Shown here in pieces: positions 1 to 5,088 of a DNA stretch of 5,088 bases. Both the position numbers and the translations under genes were made by a program. The stretch spans positions 1 to 5,088 of the forward strand of contig JAHFJQ010000073.1 of assembly GCA_023245755.1 (NCBI GenBank), given 5' to 3'. The stretch's first letter is position 1. The number at the start of each line of letters is the position of its first letter. The DNA comes from an archaeon. Its GTDB lineage: Archaea; Nanobdellota; Nanobdellia; SCGC-AAA011-G17; GW2011-AR17. The notes below the pieces were generated by a model. It saw only the letters and a program-made list of their open reading frames with translations, did not search any database and was not told the origin of the DNA.

Positions 1-486
1 TGTGTCTAAAGGATTCATTAATATTGTAGTAAAAATAGTACTTCTCACTATAGTTTTAAATCCATACTCTCCTTTTTGTCGAGGAGAAACAGTGGTATAA
101 GCAATTTTTATCCCCGTTCTTTTTTCAAATTCTATTGAGATTTCTTTTCCATCATAGTCTGATCTAAAACTAGCTGCAGCAGTGATACGTTTTTTTGAAA
201 TTATGATCGAGTCTAGTCCAGAGATAAAATCAGAATGTTCTAAAATCAGCTTGTTACAAAACTCAAATCTAGAGAGTTTCTTTTTACTTTTCGTTCCTTC
301 AGCTTGATATTGCCCAAGCATACTACTAAGATTTTTTGTATGAACAAATCTTCGTATTCTTATTGGCTTAACTCTATTTTGTTTATAGGAAATGAGCAGA
401 GAAGGTTCACCGAAGAGCTCTTCTTTTACAGAAACCTTAAACCCAGAAATTGTATCTGGGATAAATGGAAGAAGATCGATATACAT
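1..486 (-). CDS. LAGLIDADG-type homing-endonuclease-like protein, C-terminus cut by window edge
   Basis: An open frame of 162 codons runs from an ATG at 486-484 to the left edge with no stop, so the C-terminus is missing. Residues 57-64 read LGQYQAEG, which resembles the first LAGLIDADG helix of archaeal solo homing-endonuclease-like proteins (typically LGLYLAEG). Glu63 sits where the metal-binding acidic residue is expected. FEFCN at 74-78 matches the beta-strand that usually follows, and a second possible helix (about 149-159) lies near the edge. Residues 1-50 look like a beta-rich lead-in with a basic stretch. A TATA-like box centred 27 bases before the ATG, with no ribosome-binding site, supports this start and a leaderless mRNA. 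No intein or intron context is visible, so it may act as a DNA-binding regulator rather than a mobile nuclease. Family assignment rests on motif recognition only; whether it cuts DNA is unknown. Confidence 0.7.
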   Translation of the reverse strand, partial: MYIDLLPFIPDTISGFKVSVKEELFGEPSLLISYKQNRVKPIRIRRFVHTKNLSSMLGQYQAEGTKSKKKLSRFEFCNKLILEHSDFISGLDSIIISKKRITAAASFRSDYDGKEISIEFEKRTGIKIAYTTVSPRQKGEYGFKTIVRSTIFTTILMNPLDT

Positions 487-507
487 TATTGATAAAGGAG
501 GAAAAAA

Positions 508-519
508 GGTTATAAATGC
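508..519 (-). promoter_or_regulatory. TATA-box promoter for the LAGLIDADG-like gene
   Basis: Read on the minus strand this is GCATTTATAACC. The TTTATAA core is centred near 513, about 27 bases before the ATG at 486. That is the usual archaeal TATA-to-start distance, so transcription should begin at or next to the start codon. The bases before the ATG are pyrimidine-rich on the minus strand and hold no Shine-Dalgarno site, which fits a leaderless transcript. The BRE just upstream is not well matched. Confidence 0.5.
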
Positions 520-520
520 T

Positions 521-547
521 ACGCGGGGGCGTGCCGGGTGTCCAGGC
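521..547. other. GC-rich island with a small hairpin, function unknown
   Basis: 22 of these 27 bases are G or C, in an otherwise AT-rich intergenic region. Within it, GCC at 533-535 pairs with GGC at 545-547 and GG at 537-538 pairs with CC at 542-543, around a TGT loop with one G-A mismatch. It lies upstream of both predicted transcription starts, so neither neighbouring mRNA should include it. It could be a regulator-binding site, part of a small RNA, or chance. The plus strand looks vaguely like a tRNA 5' end (GCGGGGG followed by a GCC/GGC arm), but no anticodon arm or 3' acceptor strand follows. Confidence 0.3.
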
Positions 548-579
548 GATCAAATCCTTCAAATATCCTCGAGAAAATA

Positions 580-606
580 CTAGCCAAAAGCTTTTTAAAG
601 GGCTAG
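580..606. repeat. Inverted repeat CTAGCC / GGCTAG flanking the TATA box
   Basis: Perfect 6-base arms lie at 580-585 and 601-606, separated by 15 bases that contain the likely TATA box of the coiled-coil gene. A repeat centred on the TATA box is the geometry expected for a repressor operator that blocks TBP/TFB. The arms are short, so chance is possible. The left arm plus the next five bases (CTAGCCAAAAG) recurs at 702-712 inside the coding sequence. Confidence 0.35.
586..600 (+). promoter_or_regulatory. BRE/TATA promoter for the coiled-coil gene
   Basis: AAAAGCTTTTTAAAG reads as an A-rich BRE followed by a TATA-like TTTTTAAA (592-599). With the usual archaeal spacing, transcription would start near 620-622. 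That leaves a 5' leader of about 38 bases containing a ribosome-binding site, unlike the leaderless arrangement inferred for the neighbouring genes. Confidence 0.5.
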
Positions 607-647
607 AATTTTCACAGGTAAAGACGCATTAGACGCAAAAAACTAAC

Positions 648-652
648 AGAGG
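648..652 (+). promoter_or_regulatory. Ribosome-binding site of the coiled-coil gene
   Basis: AGAGG stands six bases before the ATG at 659, a normal Shine-Dalgarno distance. It fixes the start at 659. Confidence 0.55.
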
Positions 653-658
653 ATTCTC

Positions 659-1543
659 ATGGGAGAGGAAAATACAACACCAGAACCAACAAAGGATATT
701 TCTAGCCAAAAGGCAAAGCTTGATGAGCTGAATACCGAAAAAGAAAAATGGTTTGTAAAGAAGGAAGAACTCAAGCAAAAAATTGCTGATCTCATTAAAG
801 AAGTCCGTGAAGTAAAAGCAAAAAACGATTCTTATTCTACTACTATTAAAGATCTCAAAGAAAAGAGAGATGCACAAAATGCAGAAGTAAAGATTCTCAT
901 TGATCAAATTAAAGAAGTAAATAAAAAAAGAGACACGACAAAAGTTGTTCTAGACAAAAAAGACCCAGAAGCGCTAAAAAAACGTATTCAACAATTAAGC
1001 ATGCGTATAGAAACAGGTGCAGTTTCTTTTGATGATGAAAAAAAGATCATGAAAGAGTTGAAATCTCTGAAGAAAGAGTTAGAACTTGCAAAAACTGCAA
1101 ATGAATCTGGAAAAGAGGCAGGAGAGTTATCTAAAAAGATTGATGCAGCAAAGAAAATTGCAGAAGACTTTCACAGCAAGATGAGTGAAGTTGCAAAAGA
1201 AAATAAAGAAGCATACAAAGAGTTTACTCGTTTGTCAAAGGAAATTAATCGTGTTAAAAAAGAGCAAGAAGAAGCTTTTGACAAGTTTATCACATTCAAA
1301 CAAGAATTTTCTGAAGCAAATAAAGGTTTCAAAGATCATGTAAAGAAAGTCAATGGCGAAAAGAAAGACGTTTTCAAGGAAACAAGAAAACGAAAAGAAA
1401 AAGCTGCCTTTGACAGAAAAGAACTAGAACATAAAAAGATTGAAGAGAAGAAAGAAAAGGTTGAAGAGAAAATGAAGACCAAAGGAAAGAAGATTCTCAC
1501 CACAGAAGATCTTATAGCTTTTCAAGGTAATGAAGAAGAATAA
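659..1543 (+). CDS. Archaeal coiled-coil protein, COG1340-like
   Basis: This 294-residue protein is almost entirely charged helix, with Lys and Glu dominant and no Cys, membrane segment or signal peptide. Long heptad-like stretches run from about 15 to 98 and 104 to 275. Two segments match what I recall of archaeal COG1340 proteins: a hinge at about 101-141 (a proline at 103, then IETGAVSFDDEKKIMKEL) and a C-terminal tail at 276-289 (GKKILTTEDLIAFQ). Such proteins are uncharacterised and are sometimes misannotated as phosphoserine phosphatase or chromosome-segregation ATPase; no catalytic motif or P-loop is present here. A structural or scaffolding role in the cytoplasm is likely, but partners are unknown. 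The gene has its own promoter and ribosome-binding site. Its TAA stop directly abuts the stop of the converging membrane-protein gene. Family call is fairly sure; molecular function is unknown. Confidence 0.88.
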   Translation: MGEENTTPEPTKDISSQKAKLDELNTEKEKWFVKKEELKQKIADLIKEVREVKAKNDSYSTTIKDLKEKRDAQNAEVKILIDQIKEVNKKRDTTKVVLDKKDPEALKKRIQQLSMRIETGAVSFDDEKKIMKELKSLKKELELAKTANESGKEAGELSKKIDAAKKIAEDFHSKMSEVAKENKEAYKEFTRLSKEINRVKKEQEEAFDKFITFKQEFSEANKGFKDHVKKVNGEKKDVFKETRKRKEKAAFDRKELEHKKIEEKKEKVEEKMKTKGKKILTTEDLIAFQGNEEE

Positions 1544-2041
1544 TTATTTCTTTAAAATTTCTTTAATATCACTCACAATAGGAATACTTTCTATATGATA
1601 ATACTCTACGAGTAGTATCCATACAACGGCAACAAATATTGTGGAAACAACATGCCAGAGAAACAGATGTGCAAAAGCAAAATAGTCCTTTCCAAAATCA
1701 ACATAGAGGTATACTAAGAAGATAATTCTGAGTATGTTTAACAAAAAAATACTCGCTGCTCCTAAAAGAAACATTTTCAACCCTTGGGGAAATGAAATAT
1801 CTCTAGTCAGAAGAATAAGTACGATAAGAAGAACATAGGCAAGAGTTGCAGCACAGGCATCAACAAAGGTAAAGGAAAATGTAGAAATCGTAAGAACATT
1901 GCCCAGAACAGTAACAGGAAGAAACAATTGGAGAAGGAAATAACTGGTATACAGTGTTAAAGGCAGAAGCAGAAAAGAAAAAGTTCCACTAAGAAAAACA
2001 ACAATAAGAACAAGAAGGTAGCGTATAATGATTTCTTTCAT
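1544..2041 (-). CDS. Archaeosortase/exosortase-family membrane transpeptidase
   Basis: The 165-residue protein is strongly hydrophobic, with about four to five membrane helices (roughly 6-27, 30-50, 62-79, 88-112 and 121-146) and a short charged C-terminal tail. It carries the expected catalytic triad: Cys63 in VDACAATLAY, Arg105 in an NxxR motif (LNILRI, 102-105), and His130 (or His125) in HLFLWH. Archaeosortases are thought to recognise C-terminal PGF- or PEF-like tripartite signals on exported proteins, cleave them and attach the product to a membrane lipid. It is close to the minimal core, with no extra domain. No substrate with a sorting tail is seen in the window. Its ATG overlaps the TGA of the upstream M42 peptidase gene, so the two are almost certainly cotranscribed and translationally coupled. 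Substrate and subfamily cannot be given. Confidence 0.82.
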   Translation of the reverse strand: MKEIIIRYLLVLIVVFLSGTFSFLLLPLTLYTSYFLLQLFLPVTVLGNVLTISTFSFTFVDACAATLAYVLLIVLILLTRDISFPQGLKMFLLGAASIFLLNILRIIFLVYLYVDFGKDYFAFAHLFLWHVVSTIFVAVVWILLVEYYHIESIPIVSDIKEILKK

Positions 2042-3054
2042 AGGCCAATTTTAGGAGGATGTTTGAGCAGTTCATCAATAATTTGGATTGCATGGGTGAT
2101 ATCTCTCTGATGGACAATACCAATACCAGTGTGCACATTTCGTACGGGGACGCCTAGGATGCTAGTAGGAATTCCTCCTTTAGATAGAGAAATATACAGA
2201 GCATCTGTTGTCCCAAAGTCCGTTACTCCTGCTTGCAGAGAGAGTTTTTTCTTTTTTGCAATAGATTTGATATTGTCATTTAAACAAGGATTAGAAAGGG
2301 TTTGTGAATCCATAATCGAAAGAATAGGCCCTTTTCCTAGACTTCTTGTAAGATCATTACTCAGATCATTTGCATCGAAAACATCTAAGACTAAAGACCA
2401 CTCAGGGTTAAGATTATACACGGAAGTTCGTGCACCATACAAACCTACTTCTTCTTCAACGGTAAAAACAAAATAAATTTCTCCAGGGAAAGATTTTATT
2501 TTTGTAATCAAAGAAAGAAGAATATAACACCCAACTCTATCATCAGCAGCCTTTCCCATAATATAGTCTTGAGAACCAAGGTAATGTGCTCGTCTTTCAA
2601 ATTCAACAAAGGTGCCAATTTCTACTCCAGCTTTAAGAATTTCTTCTTTACTTAGACCCGTATCAACAAAAAGATCTTCTTTTTTAGGAAGTTCGCTAAT
2701 ACTTTCTCCAGCACTCAGTTTGGATGTACTAATCACTCCCAGCAGTGGCTTTTTTCCCTTAGGATGCAAAAGAACTTTTTGATTCAAGCAAGCAAGCACT
2801 TCTACTCCTCCGACAGGAGTAATCCCTAAAGTACCATCTGCATTGATTTTACGAACCATAAGTCCCACTTCATCCATGTGTGCGACAAGCATGACACAAG
2901 ACCCTTTTCCTTTCTTATGCACAATAAGATTTCCGAATTTATCAACCTTCATATCTTTGCAGTAAGGTTTTATTTTCTTCATAAGATAAGAACGCACAGC
3001 ATTTTCATGTCCGCTTGCTGATGGGATATCCATAAGCGCAAGGAGTTCTTTCAT
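2038..3054 (-). CDS. M42-family metalloaminopeptidase / endoglucanase-like peptidase
   Basis: This 338-residue protein has the usual length and the complete metal centre of M42 (TET-type) peptidases, which trim N-terminal residues from peptides in the cytoplasm as large dodecameric shells. Visible ligands are His59 with Asp61 in AHMDEVG, bridging Asp171 in AADDRVG, the Glu pair at 201-202 in VEEEVGLYGA, Asp224 in VLDVFDAND, and His308 in NVHTGIG. The N-terminal IPSASGHE (10-17) is the typical opening motif, and residues of roughly 70-160 would form the inserted dimerisation beta domain. No signal peptide is present. Older databases call such proteins endoglucanase or cellulase M, which is probably a misnomer. 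It is the first gene of a two-gene operon with the archaeosortase. Substrate preference (acidic, hydrophobic or basic residues) cannot be read from the sequence. The start is supported by an upstream TATA box and an AGGA six bases before the ATG. Confidence 0.93.
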   Translation of the reverse strand: MKELLALMDIPSASGHENAVRSYLMKKIKPYCKDMKVDKFGNLIVHKKGKGSCVMLVAHMDEVGLMVRKINADGTLGITPVGGVEVLACLNQKVLLHPKGKKPLLGVISTSKLSAGESISELPKKEDLFVDTGLSKEEILKAGVEIGTFVEFERRAHYLGSQDYIMGKAADDRVGCYILLSLITKIKSFPGEIYFVFTVEEEVGLYGARTSVYNLNPEWSLVLDVFDANDLSNDLTRSLGKGPILSIMDSQTLSNPCLNDNIKSIAKKKKLSLQAGVTDFGTTDALYISLSKGGIPTSILGVPVRNVHTGIGIVHQRDITHAIQIIDELLKHPPKIGL

Positions 3055-3060
3055 ACTCTG

Positions 3061-3064
3061 TCCT
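3061..3064 (-). promoter_or_regulatory. Possible ribosome-binding site of the M42 gene
   Basis: AGGA on the minus strand lies six bases before the ATG at 3054. It would be used only if transcription starts upstream of it; the nearest TATA box would instead give a leaderless mRNA. Confidence 0.3.
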
Positions 3065-3072
3065 AGGCAAAG

Positions 3073-3091
3073 AATCCTTATAAATCTTATC
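3073..3091 (-). promoter_or_regulatory. BRE/TATA promoter for the M42-archaeosortase operon
   Basis: On the minus strand the sequence reads GGATAAGATTTATAAGGATT. The TTTATAAG core (3084-3077) is centred 26-27 bases before the ATG at 3054, so a leaderless or nearly leaderless transcript is expected. A second minus-strand TATA-like stretch (CTTTATAATC, 3107-3098) lies about 22 bases further up and could instead give a short leader that includes the AGGA site. Confidence 0.5.
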
Positions 3092-3107
3092 CCTAAAGAT
3101 TATAAAG
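3092..3107 (+). promoter_or_regulatory. BRE/TATA promoter for the 339-residue unknown protein
   Basis: CCTAAAGATTATAAAG resembles a BRE (CCTAAAG) followed by a TATA box (ATTATAAAG, 3099-3107) centred about 26 bases before the ATG at 3129. The AAGGA directly touching the ATG is too close to act as a ribosome-binding site, so a leaderless mRNA is likely. This box sits back-to-back with the minus-strand box at 3077-3084. Confidence 0.5.
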
Positions 3108-3128
3108 AGATTATTTTCTGAAAAAGGA

Positions 3129-4148
3129 ATGGTTGTAAAGAAAGCATTTTTTTGTGAACCAACAAAAGCACAAATTACTCGTTTCACGCAGCAACAAGCA
3201 GAGAGAGATCTTGTAGATAGGATTCTTTCTTTACCGGAGGACCAATATCTCCTGGTGACTCGTCCACTTGTTCCTCATGACTATGAAAGCTCTTGGCATT
3301 TTTTACGTCACGGTGCTCGTGTTGGACTTGGATTAGGGGAAAGTCTTGAAGTGACTGCAAGGACGGTTGCAAAAGAAAGAAGACTTCCTGTTCCAGTTGA
3401 CTTTCGCATTGCTGCATTTAATGGTTTACAGCAAGCAAAAGGGTTGTATTCAGGATATGAGTATACTCCTAATACGATTCGCCCCTACAATCATAGAGAT
3501 ACAAGAGTACGAAGAGTAAGTTTAGTAGAATGTCTTGAGGGAGCTCGTCTCTATGCCTATACGCATCAGGTAGTTATGGCAAGCATTGATGTAGAACACT
3601 ACACAGAAGCAAAAGCAGTTGAAAAAGATGGGGCAGTGTTTCATGTGCATGTTCCAAGCAGAGGAAAGGGTGCACCAAGATATCGTTTTAATATTACCTC
3701 TGTTCCTATTATTGATAATGCACAGAAATGGGGTATTGCCTGGGGTGCTGCAAGTGAAGGTCATGACTGTCTGAGGGGAATGTACATGGGGCTTCGCTAT
3801 GCAAGCAAAGAAGATTCACAAGTATTCAATTGGTGTGCACATGAAATAGCAGCATATATTGCCATGATGGGAGAGATGAGTAAGAAAGGCAATAGAGTTC
3901 CTTTACAAATGTCTCAGATTGCACTTCCCACACAGCTCACCGTAGATTTTTACAAAAGGCTTTGCGATAGTGTACTCATACATGATGAAGAGTTACAGAG
4001 TAAGAATAAACTTCGTGTGTTAAATAAAGCAGAACAAGAAATACTCCTTTGGGGTCTTGTCCATAAAAGAGGCCATCACCCTACTTTTTTTGCAGATGGG
4101 AATGTAAGCAAATATGATTGGAATCTTAGGCATATGGCTATGGAGTAA
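3129..4148 (+). CDS. Uncharacterised protein with a C-terminal Cys/His cluster
   Basis: I cannot assign this 339-residue protein to a named family with confidence. It is soluble, with no signal peptide or membrane helix. Residues 20-110 look mainly helical and basic. The most conserved-looking block is 170-245: HVHVPSRG (172-179), a beta segment ending in VPIID (192-196), WGIAWG (201-206), GHDC (211-214) and WCAHEIAAY (235-243). The order, with a beta-sheet followed by Cys/His pairs and a helix beginning CAHEIAAY, recalls a SWIM-type zinc finger, where a final CxH precedes a helix. The canonical CxC pair is replaced by HxC, so this is tentative. More His residues follow (HKRGHHP, 312-318). 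It reads divergently from the M42 operon with closely spaced promoters and overlaps the end of the next, convergent gene by 11 bases. The coding frame is clear; the function is unknown. Confidence 0.8.
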   Translation: MVVKKAFFCEPTKAQITRFTQQQAERDLVDRILSLPEDQYLLVTRPLVPHDYESSWHFLRHGARVGLGLGESLEVTARTVAKERRLPVPVDFRIAAFNGLQQAKGLYSGYEYTPNTIRPYNHRDTRVRRVSLVECLEGARLYAYTHQVVMASIDVEHYTEAKAVEKDGAVFHVHVPSRGKGAPRYRFNITSVPIIDNAQKWGIAWGAASEGHDCLRGMYMGLRYASKEDSQVFNWCAHEIAAYIAMMGEMSKKGNRVPLQMSQIALPTQLTVDFYKRLCDSVLIHDEELQSKNKLRVLNKAEQEILLWGLVHKRGHHPTFFADGNVSKYDWNLRHMAME

Positions 4149-5088
4149 AGCCTTGAAAGAAATAAAATCCTCCACCTTTCATTCGTGCTTCATGTTTATT
4201 GAGGAAATTAGGAACAACTCTTCTTCTCACTCTTAGTCTTTCTCCTTCCAAATAAAAATAGTCTTCAACCTTTCTTCCTTGAGCATCATCTGTATGAATG
4301 ACATCTAAGCTTCGTGCAACACCAAGGTCCGTTCCTTCAACAAGTTCTCTATGATTCAGAGATTCAATATCTCCTCGTACTACCAGGTCTGGAGAAATAC
4401 CTGCAAAACTTCCAAAGGCAACTGTTGCATCATGGCGCACTTTAAACTGTATACCTTGATTATACCATGATTTACAAAGTTGCGGAGCTTCTACTCCTGG
4501 TGTAACATTCATATCTTCAAAAAAAGTCTGAAGACTCGTATATGCATAGTCATCTGCAGCAGCACTTCCATTCACTCCAGATTCAATGAGAACCGATGTC
4601 GTTTGCTGCCCCATTCTTTCAAGCAGAGTTCCAAGTCCAAAGTCTACAACAAAAGCACGTGGAGCAAGTTTTTTCATAAGTTCTATCGTTCTTGCTTCTG
4701 TATGAGGAATACAGCCATGAGGCTGGATAAGAGGAGACATATAGGAATGGATATCTAGAAATCCTCTCAGTGGTAATCCTGAAAAATACCTACTCAAGTC
4801 TTGTCCCGTTCTAGAAAGCCTTATTCCGATATCTGTAGTTTCTAGTGCTGGATGAGGTATTGTTCCCCATAAACGGTTCATGTCCCATTGTCCCTCTCTT
4901 GGAGCACCGGGAATGTCTCGATGTTGAAAAAATAATCCTTCCTTTTCGGTGAGTGCAGCCTGTGGGCTTCCAACCAAAAAATACACATCACAACCATAGT
5001 CTAAAACTCTTGGATCAAATGCAGCTTCTTTTTGTAGTGCATGAAAGCCTGCAGGTTCTGTACCGTGAATTAAAGTAGATACCAGAAC
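4138..5088 (-). CDS. AstE/AspA-like zinc carboxypeptidase-family protein, N-terminus cut by window edge
   Basis: The frame is open from the right edge to a TAG at 4140-4138, giving 316 visible residues; the true start lies outside. Numbering from the edge, the first two zinc ligands are in the HGTE motif (His8, Glu11, in LIHGTEPAGFHAL). DMNR (69-72) matches the substrate-binding DxNR motif, DIHS (112-115) gives the third ligand His114, and Glu169 in LIESG is a candidate for the catalytic glutamate. This order is that of succinylglutamate desuccinylase/aspartoacylase proteins of the M14-like fold, which hydrolyse an amide bond in N-acylated amino acids or related compounds. The C-terminal part (about 210-316) would be the small beta domain. 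The GTG at 4986-4984 encodes an internal Val35 and should not be taken as the start, because it would remove the zinc site. No arginine-degradation genes are nearby, so the actual substrate is open. Confidence 0.82.
   Translation of the reverse strand, partial: VLVSTLIHGTEPAGFHALQKEAAFDPRVLDYGCDVYFLVGSPQAALTEKEGLFFQHRDIPGAPREGQWDMNRLWGTIPHPALETTDIGIRLSRTGQDLSRYFSGLPLRGFLDIHSYMSPLIQPHGCIPHTEARTIELMKKLAPRAFVVDFGLGTLLERMGQQTTSVLIESGVNGSAAADDYAYTSLQTFFEDMNVTPGVEAPQLCKSWYNQGIQFKVRHDATVAFGSFAGISPDLVVRGDIESLNHRELVEGTDLGVARSLDVIHTDDAQGRKVEDYFYLEGERLRVRRRVVPNFLNKHEARMKGGGFYFFQGFTP

Noticed and set aside
392..583. Plus-strand open frames at 304-492 and 392-583.
   Set aside because: They lie antisense to the LAGLIDADG-like gene, which has a motif and a promoter; they show no recognisable family.
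522..590. A tRNA or tRNA-half resemblance (GCGGGGG, then a GCC/GGC arm).
   Set aside because: There is no pairing anticodon arm, no T-arm and no 3' acceptor strand on either side or strand.
516..632. A 38-codon plus-strand open frame starting ATG CTA CGC, preceded by AAAGGAGG.
   Set aside because: The GGAGG is about 14 bases from the ATG, too far for a good ribosome-binding site. The peptide looks like no protein family, and the frame runs across the promoter and inverted repeat of the coiled-coil gene.
722..735. TGATGAG followed by CTGA, resembling C and D boxes of a guide RNA.
   Set aside because: The two overlap within a few bases and lie in coding sequence, leaving no room for a guide.
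1544..1570. A T-rich stretch (TTTCTTT twice) as terminator for the coiled-coil gene.
   Set aside because: The T-runs are short and broken and encode the lysine-rich tail of the opposing archaeosortase; no hairpin precedes them.
3184..3764. Minus-strand open frames at 3184-3417 and 3522-3764.
   Set aside because: They are antisense to the well-supported 339-residue gene, with low-complexity or Cys/Phe-rich translations typical of shadow frames.

Overview
The window looks archaeal, most likely from a small-genome (DPANN-type, Woesearchaeota- or Pacearchaeota-like) lineage, though a euryarchaeal origin cannot be excluded. The DNA is AT-rich and densely packed. It encodes a coiled-coil protein with the C-terminal signature of archaeal COG1340 proteins and an archaeosortase-like membrane protein. 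Several genes have a TATA-like box centred about 26-27 bases before the start codon, the spacing expected for archaeal leaderless transcripts. The phylum assignment is inference.

Left part (1-1543). A minus-strand gene runs off the left edge. It encodes a small stand-alone protein with a LAGLIDADG-type homing-endonuclease motif. A 172-base divergent intergenic region follows, with a promoter for each direction, a short GC-rich hairpin and an inverted repeat around one TATA box. Next is a plus-strand gene for a 294-residue, lysine- and glutamate-rich coiled-coil protein.

Centre (1544-3128). A two-gene minus-strand operon encodes a complete M42-family metalloaminopeptidase, followed with an ATGA stop/start overlap by a 165-residue archaeosortase/exosortase-family membrane protein. 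The 74-base region upstream of the peptidase carries two back-to-back TATA-like boxes, one for this operon and one for the next plus-strand gene.

Right part (3129-5088). A 339-residue protein of unknown function has a striking C-terminal cluster of Cys, His and Trp residues. It converges, with an 11-base overlap, on a minus-strand gene that runs off the right edge. That gene encodes a zinc carboxypeptidase-like protein of the succinylglutamate desuccinylase/aspartoacylase (AstE/AspA) group, with its zinc-binding and catalytic motifs visible.

The genes do not form one obvious pathway. The best-supported functional link is the translationally coupled peptidase-archaeosortase pair. The most open questions are the unknown 339-residue protein, the LAGLIDADG-like protein, and what the archaeosortase processes. 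No tRNA, rRNA, CRISPR array, insertion sequence or replication origin was recognised.
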